A DNA stretch of 7,950 nt from Minisyncoccota bacterium. Lineage in GTDB: Bacteria; Patescibacteriota; Minisyncoccia; Moranbacterales; GCA-2747515. The translations under genes were made by a program, and so were the position numbers. The DNA is taken from contig CALIRC010000008.1 in the NCBI GenBank assembly GCA_938044295.1, forward strand, positions 1 to 7,950, read 5' to 3'. A model generated the notes under the pieces. The model was not told the DNA's origin, made no database searches, and saw only the letters and a list, made by a program, of their open reading frames with translations. Below are positions 1-4,541 of the stretch, piece after piece (position 1 is the stretch's first letter; every line of letters begins with the position of its first letter).

Positions 1-665
1 GGCAATTCTCGCGCGCTAAATCCTATTGTCCGGCCTAGGACGTCTGCTATGGGAAACATTATGCGACTACGAAAGCGATCATAGTATCCTGGCGTACCAC
101 GATTTGGATCTTTTTGAATAAGCAGCCCTGCTACTGCCAGCTCATTTTCACTATAGCCTTTTCCTGTGAGAAACTTCTCACTATGATGCCATCCATCTGG
201 AGCGTAGCCAATCTGAAATGTGCGCATCACTGCATCAGAAATCCCGCGCTTATGCATGTAGTCTAGTGCTTTTTTTCCACCTGTGCTTTCCCAGAGCTGC
301 TTTTCGTAGAAACGTACGCTCAGTGCTGTTGCATCAAATAGTCGCGCTTTTTTGTCTTGTGCTTTTTTTTGTTGGGGTGAGTATTTTTGCAGCTCAACGC
401 CAGCGCGATCTCCTAGCAACTTGAGTGCTTCTGGAAAGTCCATCGCTTCAATCTCCATAATAAATGCGATTACATCACCGCCCTTGCCACAGCCAAAGCA
501 ATGGTATGATCCTCTCTCTTCAGTTACGATAAACGATGGTGTTTTTTCCTCATGAAATGGGCAGCATGCTTTGTGGTTAGCACCAGCCTTTGTGAGGCGG
601 ACGTACTCCCCGACGATATCGACAATATTGAGACGGTCTTTGATTGTAGAAACATCTGATTGCAC
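1..665 (-). CDS. dnaG: DNA primase DnaG, N-terminal part (cut by window edge)
   Basis: Synthesises RNA primers at the replication fork together with the replicative helicase. I translated the minus strand from a GTG at 665 and it stays open to position 1, giving 221 codons. The CHC2 zinc-ribbon is intact: C35-x2-H38 in ACCPFHEEKTPSF and C56-x2-C59 in YHCFGCGKGGD. After a linker, residues about 196-221 carry the start of the catalytic core (YDRFRSRIMFPIADVLG then IGFSARE), a primase hallmark that precedes the Toprim domain. The Toprim and helicase-binding parts lie outside the window. GTG at 665 is the only standard start codon between the in-frame stop at 678-680 and the conserved KDRLNIVDIVGEYV segment, so it is preferred. 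No Shine-Dalgarno is seen; a TATACT box lies 22 nt upstream. Identification is very secure, the exact start slightly less so. Confidence 0.97.
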   Translation of the reverse strand, partial: MQSDVSTIKDRLNIVDIVGEYVRLTKAGANHKACCPFHEEKTPSFIVTEERGSYHCFGCGKGGDVIAFIMEIEAMDFPEALKLLGDRAGVELQKYSPQQKKAQDKKARLFDATALSVRFYEKQLWESTGGKKALDYMHKRGISDAVMRTFQIGYAPDGWHHSEKFLTGKGYSENELAVAGLLIQKDPNRGTPGYYDRFRSRIMFPIADVLGRTIGFSAREL

Positions 666-687
666 AATGCGTATGACTTAGCTTATA

Positions 688-693
688 AGTATA
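688..693 (-). promoter_or_regulatory. Candidate -10 box for dnaG
   Basis: TATACT on the minus strand, placing transcription start near 681 and giving a leader of about 16 nt before the GTG at 665. No convincing -35 hexamer is seen, because the upstream DNA is the U-tract of the preceding terminator. Confidence 0.4.
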
Positions 694-702
694 GAGAGGG
701 AC

Positions 703-731
703 AAAAAAATACCACGATTCGTGGAATTTTT
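703..731 (-). terminator. Intrinsic terminator after the small membrane protein gene
   Basis: Read on the minus strand, a CCACG/CGTGG stem (712-724, 3-nt loop) is followed by TA and then seven T (703-709). The A/T flanks extend the stem past one mismatch, so the plus strand also shows a short T-run (727-731) and the element may work both ways. It separates the 75-aa gene from dnaG. Confidence 0.65.
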
Positions 732-792
732 ACCCTGTTACTTATACTACTGTTTTTATCGTCAAAATATTTCACTCTTTGCCCGAGACTCA

Positions 793-1020
793 CTATGTGC
801 TTCTGGTTTTTTTGACTTGTTTGGTTTTTTGCGTAATGTGATGTTCCCAATAATTTACAATTACGTAGGTGACTATCAGTGCAATAATTACAGATTTCAA
901 ATCTACACTTTTTAGTCCAACACTGAAGCAAAAGAGATTTGCAAGGAAAATCACAATGACGATGAGTATAACCTCGATCGTTTTGCGTAAACGGAGTGAC
1001 GAATCTTGTGTTGCTTTCAT
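793..1020 (-). CDS. Small two-helix membrane protein, function unknown
   Basis: 75 aa. A polar, basic N-terminus (residues 1-15, with R10, R12, K13) leads into a strongly hydrophobic helix at about 16-36 (VILIVIVIFLANLFCF). A short polar loop follows, then a second helix at about 43-58 (VIIALIVTYVIVNYW) and a basic tail (KTKQVKKTR). By the positive-inside rule both ends should be cytoplasmic. I do not recognise a family. An ATG start, a TATACT box 10 nt upstream, and a terminator after the TAG stop support a real monocistronic gene. An overlapping 82-aa frame on the same strand (683-931) lacks these features. It lies upstream of dnaG on the same strand but is separated from it by a terminator, so no functional link is implied. 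Confidence 0.6.
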   Translation of the reverse strand: MKATQDSSLRLRKTIEVILIVIVIFLANLFCFSVGLKSVDLKSVIIALIVTYVIVNYWEHHITQKTKQVKKTRST

Positions 1021-1030
1021 AATACTTCTT

Positions 1031-1059
1031 AGTATATCAAAGTCGCCTTTTTTGGTCTA
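1031..1059 (-). promoter_or_regulatory. Promoter of the 75-aa membrane protein gene
   Basis: On the minus strand TAGACC (1054-1059, 4/6 to TTGACA) is followed after exactly 17 nt by TATACT (1031-1036). The ATG is only 10 nt further, so the transcript would carry a leader of about 4 nt or none. The AAGAAG just before the ATG lies within or right at the predicted start of the transcript. Confidence 0.5.
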
Positions 1060-1186
1060 TTGATTTCTGGGTTTTTCTCGCTTATAGATCTTTTGTGTTC
1101 TGGTACTCCACCACTTCCCTGCCCTTGAAAATATTCTTCATTGCTGTATGATGGTAGTCAGTCGCAGTAAATCATGTTACATACTA

Positions 1187-1224
1187 ACGTAAATGCCTGT
1201 CATTTCCGATAGCAATGCTTACGT
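1187..1224 (+). repeat. Inverted repeat upstream of tRNA-Pro
   Basis: ACGTAA (1187-1192) and TTACGT (1219-1224) are perfect inverted arms 26 nt apart, just before the mature tRNA 5' end at 1232. A CATACT box at 1180-1185 could be the -10 of the tRNA promoter, although no good -35 at 17 nt is seen. The arms would then fold in the 5' leader that RNase P removes. The significance of a 6-bp repeat is modest. Confidence 0.3.
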
Positions 1225-1231
1225 GTTTGTG

Positions 1232-1303
1232 CGGGATATAGTGTAATGGCTAGCACGAGACGTTTGGGACGTTTTAGTCTGGGTTCGAGTCCCAGTATCC
1301 CGA
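1232..1303 (+). tRNA. tRNA-Pro (anticodon UGG)
   Basis: 72-nt cloverleaf. Acceptor CGGGATA pairs with TATCCCG over 7 bp, with the C1-G72 pair characteristic of bacterial tRNA-Pro. U8 and A9 are followed by D-arm GTG/CAC. The anticodon stem AGACG/CGTTT (one G-U pair) encloses loop TTTGGGA, so the anticodon is UGG with G37. T-arm CTGGG/CCCAG carries loop TTCGAGT. The discriminator base is A1303. The next bases are CAT, so the CCA end is not encoded and must be added by the CCA-adding enzyme. Wobble U34 may let this tRNA read most or all CCN codons. Confidence 0.95.
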
Positions 1304-1311
1304 CATGGAAC

Positions 1312-1333
1312 CACCCTTTCGGGGTGTTTTTTT
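1312..1333 (+). terminator. Intrinsic terminator of tRNA-Pro
   Basis: CACCC (1312-1316) pairs with GGGTG (1322-1326) around a 5-nt loop and is followed by seven T. It lies 8 nt after the tRNA, so tRNA-Pro is its own transcription unit. Confidence 0.88.
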
Positions 1334-1335
1334 GT

Positions 1336-1364
1336 TTGACACATCTATAGCTGTCATCTATACT
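1336..1364 (+). promoter_or_regulatory. Strong sigma70-type promoter for tRNA-Gly
   Basis: A perfect TTGACA (1336-1341), a 17-nt spacer and TATACT (1359-1364, 5/6). It starts immediately after the tRNA-Pro terminator. Transcription would begin near 1371, about 80 nt before the mature tRNA-Gly, leaving a leader for RNase P to remove. Confidence 0.85.
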
Positions 1365-1451
1365 AATGATTACTTGGATTCTATCGAATCATGCACTGAT
1401 CGATGATCCGAGACTGCGCGCAGGAAAATTATTTTTTTAAAATTGTATTTC

Positions 1452-1523
1452 GCGAGTGTCGTATAGTGGCTATTACCCCAGCCTTCCAAGCTGGTGACGT
1501 GGGTTCGATTCCCATCACTCGCT
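1452..1523 (+). tRNA. tRNA-Gly (anticodon UCC)
   Basis: 72-nt cloverleaf. Acceptor GCGAGTG pairs with CACTCGC over 7 bp. The D-arm GTA/TAC follows U8. The anticodon stem CCAGC/GCTGG encloses loop CTTCCAA, giving anticodon UCC. T-arm GTGGG/CCCAT (one G-U pair) has loop TTCGATT. The discriminator is T1523 and the CCA end is not encoded (CAG follows). It has its own promoter and terminator, separate from tRNA-Pro. Confidence 0.95.
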
Positions 1524-1544
1524 CAGATGAAAATAACACCCTAG

Positions 1545-1570
1545 AAACTGCTAACTATAGCAGTTTTTTT
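1545..1570 (+). terminator. Intrinsic terminator of tRNA-Gly
   Basis: AAACTGCT (1545-1552) and AGCAGTTT (1559-1566) form a perfect 8-bp stem with a 6-nt loop. The T-run continues to 1570. It lies 21 nt after the tRNA. Confidence 0.85.
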
Positions 1571-1619
1571 GGTTCGAGTATTTTGACTAGAGATAGGAAT
1601 ATTTAGCCAGGTTCGAACT

Positions 1620-1648
1620 GTGAAAATATTATTTATGTTTGGTATAAT
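1620..1648 (+). promoter_or_regulatory. Extended -10 promoter giving a leaderless kinase mRNA
   Basis: TGGTATAAT (1640-1648) is a perfect TATAAT with an upstream TGN extended -10. At 17-nt spacing upstream is GTGAAA (1620-1625, 4/6 to TTGACA). The ATG at 1655 is 6 nt after the box, exactly where transcription should start. No Shine-Dalgarno is possible on such a transcript. Confidence 0.75.
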
Positions 1649-1654
1649 CATAAT

Positions 1655-2191
1655 ATGCAAAAGAAAATATTTATTGTTACAGGTGTAAATGGTATTGGGA
1701 AAAGCACGGTTATTCCTGAAATCATCAAAAGACTAGATTCAACAAAATACGCAGTACATGATTTCGATGAGAGAGGTGTACCAGATAATGCAGATAAGAG
1801 TTGGAGAGAAACTGAAACAATTCACTGGTTAGAGGTTGCAAATCAAAATGCTGAGGTTAATGTGGTTACAATTGTATGTGGCTTTATGAAGATAACTGAT
1901 ATTGAGTATGCGATGTCAAGTATTCCTCATGTGAAAGTAGAAGTATGTTTAATGGATGGAAGTTCAGAGGTGATTATAGAAAGGCTGACGCAAAGATACC
2001 AAACTTCAGAAAGTCTTGTTGAATTAAAACGAACGACTGGTAAAACCACTGAGAAGTTTATTGAAGATAATTTGTGGGTTTCTGCTAAGTTTCGTGAGGT
2101 AGCAAAAGAAAGAGGATTTAGAATTATTGATACCAGCAAGAAAACACCTGCTGAGGTAGCCGATTTAATTGTAGGTTGGCTTGATTTCTAA
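1655..2191 (+). CDS. P-loop NTPase, small-molecule/nucleotide kinase-like
   Basis: 178 aa. Residues 5-9 (IFIVT) are the first beta strand of a P-loop fold. They are followed by a complete Walker A, GVNGIGKST (10-18), with catalytic K16 and S17. Next is an acidic motif HDFDERGVPDNAD (35-47) and W50-R51, placed where nucleoside and nucleotide kinases bind the phosphate acceptor. Residues 95-114 (a hydrophobic strand, then IIERLTQRY) match the region before the lid in such kinases. The end (IIDTSKKTPAEVADLI) is the usual last strand plus helix. The size fits adenylate, cytidylate or shikimate kinase-like proteins, but none of their specific substrate signatures is clear, so the substrate is unknown. 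It stands alone between the tRNA-Gly terminator and its own terminator. The ATG is fixed by the -10 box 6 nt upstream. Confidence 0.85.
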   Translation: MQKKIFIVTGVNGIGKSTVIPEIIKRLDSTKYAVHDFDERGVPDNADKSWRETETIHWLEVANQNAEVNVVTIVCGFMKITDIEYAMSSIPHVKVEVCLMDGSSEVIIERLTQRYQTSESLVELKRTTGKTTEKFIEDNLWVSAKFREVAKERGFRIIDTSKKTPAEVADLIVGWLDF

Positions 2192-2254
2192 ATTGTAAAT
2201 CTTTGTATACATTTTCCATAAAGCACAGTTTGAACATCGTTCACTACTTGGCTC

Positions 2255-2303
2255 AAAATTACAAAAGCTCTGACAAGTAAATGTTGGAGCTTTTGTAATT
2301 TTT
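2255..2303 (+). terminator. Long-stem terminator after the kinase gene
   Basis: Two perfect 16-nt inverted arms (2255-2270 and 2287-2302) are separated by a 16-nt loop, and the 3' arm ends in five T. The first arm starts with AAAA, so it could also act in reverse. It lies 63 nt after the kinase stop codon. Confidence 0.8.
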
Positions 2304-2320
2304 AACTGGATGCATATCAA

Positions 2321-2378
2321 ACGAGGAAAGTGTCCCGCCAAAGGCGAGCAGCTGGTGAAAAGTATATTCCTCGTGGGA
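2321..2378 (+). other. Compact foldable element, possible structured RNA
   Basis: Perfect 8-nt inverted arms ACGAGGAA (2321-2328) and TTCCTCGT (2367-2374) enclose a tight inner hairpin CGCC-AAA-GGCG (2336-2346). TCCC (2333-2336), just before or at the base of that hairpin, is complementary to GGGA (2375-2378) immediately after the outer stem, which would make a pseudoknot. It is more GC-rich than the surrounding AT-rich DNA. No U-tract follows, so it is not a plain terminator. No known riboswitch or ribozyme class was recognised. A GAGGAAAGT string resembles part of the RNase P RNA core, but the rest of that RNA is absent. Confidence 0.35.
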
Positions 2379-2422
2379 GAATGAAAACCACAGGATTTTA
2401 ATTAGGAAATTTAATAGTTTTA

Positions 2423-2450
2423 TTGACTTTTTATTTGAAAATGTTATGTT
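2423..2450 (+). promoter_or_regulatory. Promoter of the lipoprotein gene
   Basis: TTGACT (2423-2428, 5/6), a 16-nt spacer and TATGTT (2445-2450, 4/6). Start near 2457 would give a leader of about 170 nt before the ATG at 2628, unusually long for this window. Confidence 0.5.
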
Positions 2451-2460
2451 GAGGTACTAT

Positions 2461-2563
2461 GAAATATCAATTATTTCGTAATTAGCACATTTCACATTTG
2501 AGTTGATATTTCAAGATTGTACAGAAGCGCTCTACCGTTGGGCAATTCTGTTGCAATCTTGAA
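2461..2563 (+). promoter_or_regulatory. Hairpin-rich 5' leader of the lipoprotein gene
   Basis: Two perfect 10-nt inverted pairs share bases. GAAATATCAA (2461-2470) pairs with TTGATATTTC (2503-2512), while TTCAAGATTG (2510-2519) pairs with CAATCTTGAA (2554-2563). They overlap at 2510-2512, so both cannot be fully formed at once. The second hairpin is extended by AGAA (2523-2526) with TTCT (2546-2549). A third, imperfect match to the middle segment lies at 2585-2600. The arrangement resembles a switching leader, but no ligand-binding class was recognised. Confidence 0.35.
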
Positions 2564-2627
2564 CTACTATTCTCTGGTTGCACGCAATATCTTGAAAATA
2601 CTATTTCACAAATTTGGAGTATATGAA

Positions 2628-3254
2628 ATGAAATTGATTTACGTGATTCTGGTGCTGGCTTTATTAGGTGGTTGCGCATCAACCAATCCGGTATTGACTT
2701 CTACCACAGAAACGGAACTACACGCAAATACCGCCTCAGCAAACGAGAATGACCCTGAAGTTTCCACGATTAATAATTATTTTGGACACTATGTAGGTTT
2801 CTCACCAACAGATCAGTCCCCCACGAGGATAGGTGAAATGCAAATTACCCTTGACTCGGATTATTTAGTTATAAAGTTTGCAACTGGTCTTGAGGTTTTA
2901 GAGGGAAAAGTAGCGACTAGCAAACTTCGTCAGTTAAGCTTGGCAGAAGTAAGTAATGAGTTTGAGGCAGAATCACAGCAACCCCGCAATATTGATGGTT
3001 TTCAGGTGATGTCCGCTCATCATGAAGATTTGAGTGGCATCATTCTTCTATTCTGGCGTACCGTCACTGATCATGATGCTCGCTTGATCGTCCTTCTGGG
3101 TCAAATGTCACAAATCCTAGGACACACGATGTTATATGACGAGAAGCAAGTGGAAGAGGGTATGTTTACTCTCATCACTGATCATCTCGATGAAAACTTT
3201 GGTGAGTTTACATTTCCTCGTATTTCATATGATGGAAAATTACGTCCAGAATAA
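2628..3254 (+). CDS. Predicted lipoprotein, function unknown
   Basis: 208 aa from the ATG at 2628. The N-terminus is a type II signal peptide: K2, a hydrophobic core IYVILVLALL, then lipobox LGGC with the lipidated cysteine at residue 16. Prolipoprotein processing and membrane anchoring at the outer face are expected. A low-complexity polar linker rich in T, S, N and E (about 17-48) precedes the folded part (about 50-208), which mixes short beta-like stretches (MQITLDSDYLVIKF, SGIILLFWRTV). No family was recognised and no enzymatic motif is visible. The frame is open back to 2517, but that extension runs through the hairpin leader. The start at 2628 is chosen because GGAG (2616-2619) sits 8 nt before it and because it yields a proper signal peptide. 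It is monocistronic, with its own promoter and terminator. Confidence 0.85.
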   Translation: MKLIYVILVLALLGGCASTNPVLTSTTETELHANTASANENDPEVSTINNYFGHYVGFSPTDQSPTRIGEMQITLDSDYLVIKFATGLEVLEGKVATSKLRQLSLAEVSNEFEAESQQPRNIDGFQVMSAHHEDLSGIILLFWRTVTDHDARLIVLLGQMSQILGHTMLYDEKQVEEGMFTLITDHLDENFGEFTFPRISYDGKLRPE

Positions 3255-3318
3255 TAACTCTCAACTATCAAACTGACGGCATTTACTCAATGATTGGTAT
3301 CTGTCGTCTCACAAAAGC

Positions 3319-3343
3319 ACACCATCAAGTATGGTGTTTTTTT
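3319..3343 (+). terminator. Intrinsic terminator of the lipoprotein gene
   Basis: ACACCAT (3319-3325) pairs with ATGGTGT (3331-3337) around loop CAAGT, followed by a T-run to 3343. It lies 64 nt after the stop codon. Confidence 0.9.
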
Positions 3344-3382
3344 GTGTTCTCATTTGAAATTTTCAATATGACTCAAAGAAAG

Positions 3383-3410
3383 TTGATGAAGTGATACAGA
3401 CAATTAGTAT
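3383..3410 (+). promoter_or_regulatory. Weak candidate promoter before the 3422-3485 hairpins
   Basis: TTGATG (3383-3388, 4/6), a 16-nt spacer and TAGTAT (3405-3410, 4/6). It would start transcription near 3417, just before the first hairpin arm. The match is weak and rests partly on position. Confidence 0.3.
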
Positions 3411-3421
3411 GTCTCAGTAAG

Positions 3422-3485
3422 CGCAGAAGTTTCGAGTGTTACTCGATAATTCTGAAATAAAACATCATTTTCTGCGTTGTTTTTT
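3422..3485 (+). ncRNA. Small RNA or attenuator-like hairpin set ending in a U-tract
   Basis: CGCAGAA (3422-3428) pairs with TTCTGCG (3470-3476), and TTGTTTTTT follows, as in an intrinsic terminator with a large loop. Inside is a perfect hairpin TCGAGT-GTT-ACTCGA (3432-3446). CAGAA can instead pair with the nearer TTCTG (3450-3454), giving an extended hairpin that excludes the terminator stem. The set follows the lipoprotein terminator and does not abut a plus-strand gene, so it may be a stand-alone small RNA. It may also be a degenerate remnant. Confidence 0.4.
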
Positions 3486-3526
3486 GGTGACTGTGGATAT
3501 AAAATTGGGATACAATAATTGTTACG

Positions 3527-3731
3527 TTAGCCTTCTCTTTCAGAATCTAGGTAATGTCTAATGCGATCCTTTAGGAAGCTTAAGTCTTTCTGACTTTTCT
3601 CTGGAGTGAGACCTGTCGTTGATTCTATTCGGTGACCGATGCGAGATACGAGAATAACTTTTTTGATATTGGAGCAGTGAAATTGGACTGGACGTGGTAT
3701 GATTTTTGTATAAATGTAATTTTTTTTGCAT
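3527..3731 (-). pseudogene. Small minus-strand gene interrupted at an A8 run
   Basis: Read on the minus strand, a frame ending at TAA 3527-3529 looks clearly protein-like. It includes KKVILVSRIGHRIESTTG, then LTPEKSQKDLSFLKDRIRHY and LDSEREG. No in-frame ATG, GTG or TTG is present in it back to the preceding stop. An ATG at 3731-3729 lies in another frame, just before eight A (3720-3727 on the plus strand as T). With seven A instead of eight, that ATG would open a continuous 67-codon gene beginning MQKNYIYTKIIPRPVQFHC. The interruption could be a base-calling or assembly error, a true frameshift, or a site corrected by transcriptional slippage. I do not recognise the family. The start lies only 6 bp from the divergent gene at 3738, so one of the two starts may be wrong. 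Confidence 0.5.
3695..3703 (+). promoter_or_regulatory. Extended -10 element for the three-helix membrane protein
   Basis: TGGTATGAT: a TGN extension plus TATGAT (5/6). It has the same TGG spacing as the kinase promoter. Transcription would start near 3710, about 28 nt before the ATG at 3738. It lies inside the minus-strand reading frame 3527-3731. Confidence 0.45.
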
Positions 3732-3737
3732 ACCCTT

Positions 3738-4013
3738 ATGGACTCTCAACTTATCCCCACCTATGGCATTTTTATTTTGATTATTTTGGTGTACTTATTT
3801 TACAGATATAGATCTTCCTGGGTGACCTTGAAGTCGTTGCGATTGTTAGATGCTGTAGTTATTATAGGCTTCCTTTTTTTGATCAACACATTTACTCCAT
3901 ATGGTAGTACGCGCATCTATCGATTTGACATAGAAACTGTAGCTATTTTTGTGGTTGTTTTTACGCTATATATGGGATTGAAGGTGATTTATGTAAGCTT
4001 AAAGAATAAGTAG
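3738..4013 (+). CDS. Small three-helix membrane protein, function unknown
   Basis: 91 aa from the ATG at 3738. The frame also has a TTG at 3726, but that falls in the T8 run and adds only four residues. Three hydrophobic segments are visible: about 10-22 (IFILIILVYLFY), 36-51 (LLDAVVIIGFLFLIN) and 67-87 (VAIFVVVFTLYMGLKVIYV). They are joined by a basic loop (YRYRSSW to KSLR) and a polar loop (TFTPYGSTRIYRFD). The arginine-rich first loop suggests it faces the cytoplasm. No family was recognised. There is no Shine-Dalgarno. A terminator begins 3 nt after the TAG stop, which supports the gene's 3' end. Confidence 0.65.
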   Translation: MDSQLIPTYGIFILIILVYLFYRYRSSWVTLKSLRLLDAVVIIGFLFLINTFTPYGSTRIYRFDIETVAIFVVVFTLYMGLKVIYVSLKNK

Positions 4014-4269
4014 TAATAGGATCTCTGCATTTTTATCCTATGATTTTTTGTCCTCTCTCCTTGCTTATTTAATTTATCCTCATAACTTGGTACGAGTCCT
4101 TTGGTAGTTATTTTACTCATGTAGAGACGTATATATTGGTTAAGAATAACTGACAGACACCTTCCCCACTCTCCTGCATATGTATTTGATTTGATCTGAT
4201 TCTTATTCTTCTCCCATTTATTCAAAAACACTGCGCGTGTAGCTTTTTTTCTTGAGGCTGCACTTGCAT
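3989..4269 (-). pseudogene. Possible minus-strand small gene interrupted at an A7 run
   Basis: An open minus-strand frame from a GTG at 4231 encodes 80 aa, including FLNKWEKNKNQIKSNTY, AGEWGRCLSVILNQYIR and LYMSKITTKGLVPSYEDKL. It is basic and rich in K and N, with no recognised family. Upstream, an ATG at 4269-4267 starts MQVQPQEKK in another frame. Between them is a run of seven A (plus-strand T, 4244-4250); with eight A the two join as MQVQPQEKKATRAVFLNKW. A TATACT box on the minus strand (4306-4311) could be its promoter. The C-terminal end runs through the terminator of the neighbouring plus-strand gene and overlaps its last 25 bp, which argues for decay or a wrong 3' end. It may still be chance reading. 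Confidence 0.3.
4016..4049 (+). terminator. Intrinsic terminator of the three-helix membrane protein gene
   Basis: ATAGGAT (4016-4022) pairs with ATCCTAT (4035-4041), followed by GA and six T. It starts 3 nt after the TAG stop codon. Confidence 0.75.
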
Positions 4270-4506
4270 CCTATTATTTCTATTCAGAGAAAATTTCAGT
4301 TTGTCAGTATATACAGCTTCCGACTAATAAAATTTTTGTCCTTTTGTCCCGTACTGCTAACTACTGATGCAGGACTTTCATTTATAGTTTTTACTAGTGC
4401 GCTACGGCAGTTCAAATGTCATGTACTATCTGACTCAAATGAAAATTACACTTCAAACATCACTTCAGTAGTATTTTTTGATGATTGGGGATGCGAGATC
4501 ACACTA
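4270..4506. other. Stretch without a supported gene
   Basis: Plus-strand reading from 4252 is open to 4518 but its product is low in structure, has no ribosome binding site and no plausible start. On the minus strand short protein-like pieces appear between stops (for example LVKTINESPASVVSSTG near 4330-4400). These could be decayed coding sequence, but no family or frame can be assigned. Confidence 0.4.
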
Positions 4507-4515
4507 TGCTACTAT
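4507..4515 (+). promoter_or_regulatory. Extended -10 element of the HAD phosphatase gene
   Basis: TGC followed by TACTAT (4/6) forms a TGN extended -10. TTGGGG (4485-4490) lies upstream at a long 19-nt spacing. Start near 4522 gives a leader of about 20 nt to the ATG at 4542, or about 5 nt to the alternative TTG at 4527. Confidence 0.4.
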
Positions 4516-4541
4516 TGAGTTAATTATTGATTAAAGCATAT

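Noticed and set aside
218..555. Plus-strand open frames opposite dnaG
   Set aside because: They are shadows of the primase coding strand, whose zinc-ribbon and core motifs are unambiguous.
683..931. 82-aa minus-strand frame overlapping the 75-aa membrane protein
   Set aside because: It runs through the 703-731 terminator, lacks a start signal and has no hydrophobic or domain pattern.
1571..1620. Two GGTTCGA motifs after tRNA-Gly, possible tRNA remnant or attachment-site duplication
   Set aside because: They do not repeat the tRNA-Gly 3' end, have no matching acceptor sequence, and no integrase or element boundary is present.
2321..2340. GAGGAAAGT string resembling the RNase P RNA conserved core
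   Set aside because: The distal conserved half and the rest of the roughly 300-400 nt RNA are absent; the next 50 nt close into an unrelated hairpin.
2510..2563. D-arm-like sequence on the minus strand (GCCCAACGGTAGAGCGC) suggesting a tRNA
   Set aside because: No acceptor stem, anticodon stem-loop or T-arm can be built around it; it is the top of the 2510-2563 hairpin.
2482..2682. 66-aa minus-strand frame across the lipoprotein leader
   Set aside because: It spans the hairpin leader, ribosome binding site and signal peptide of the plus-strand gene and shows no protein-like pattern.
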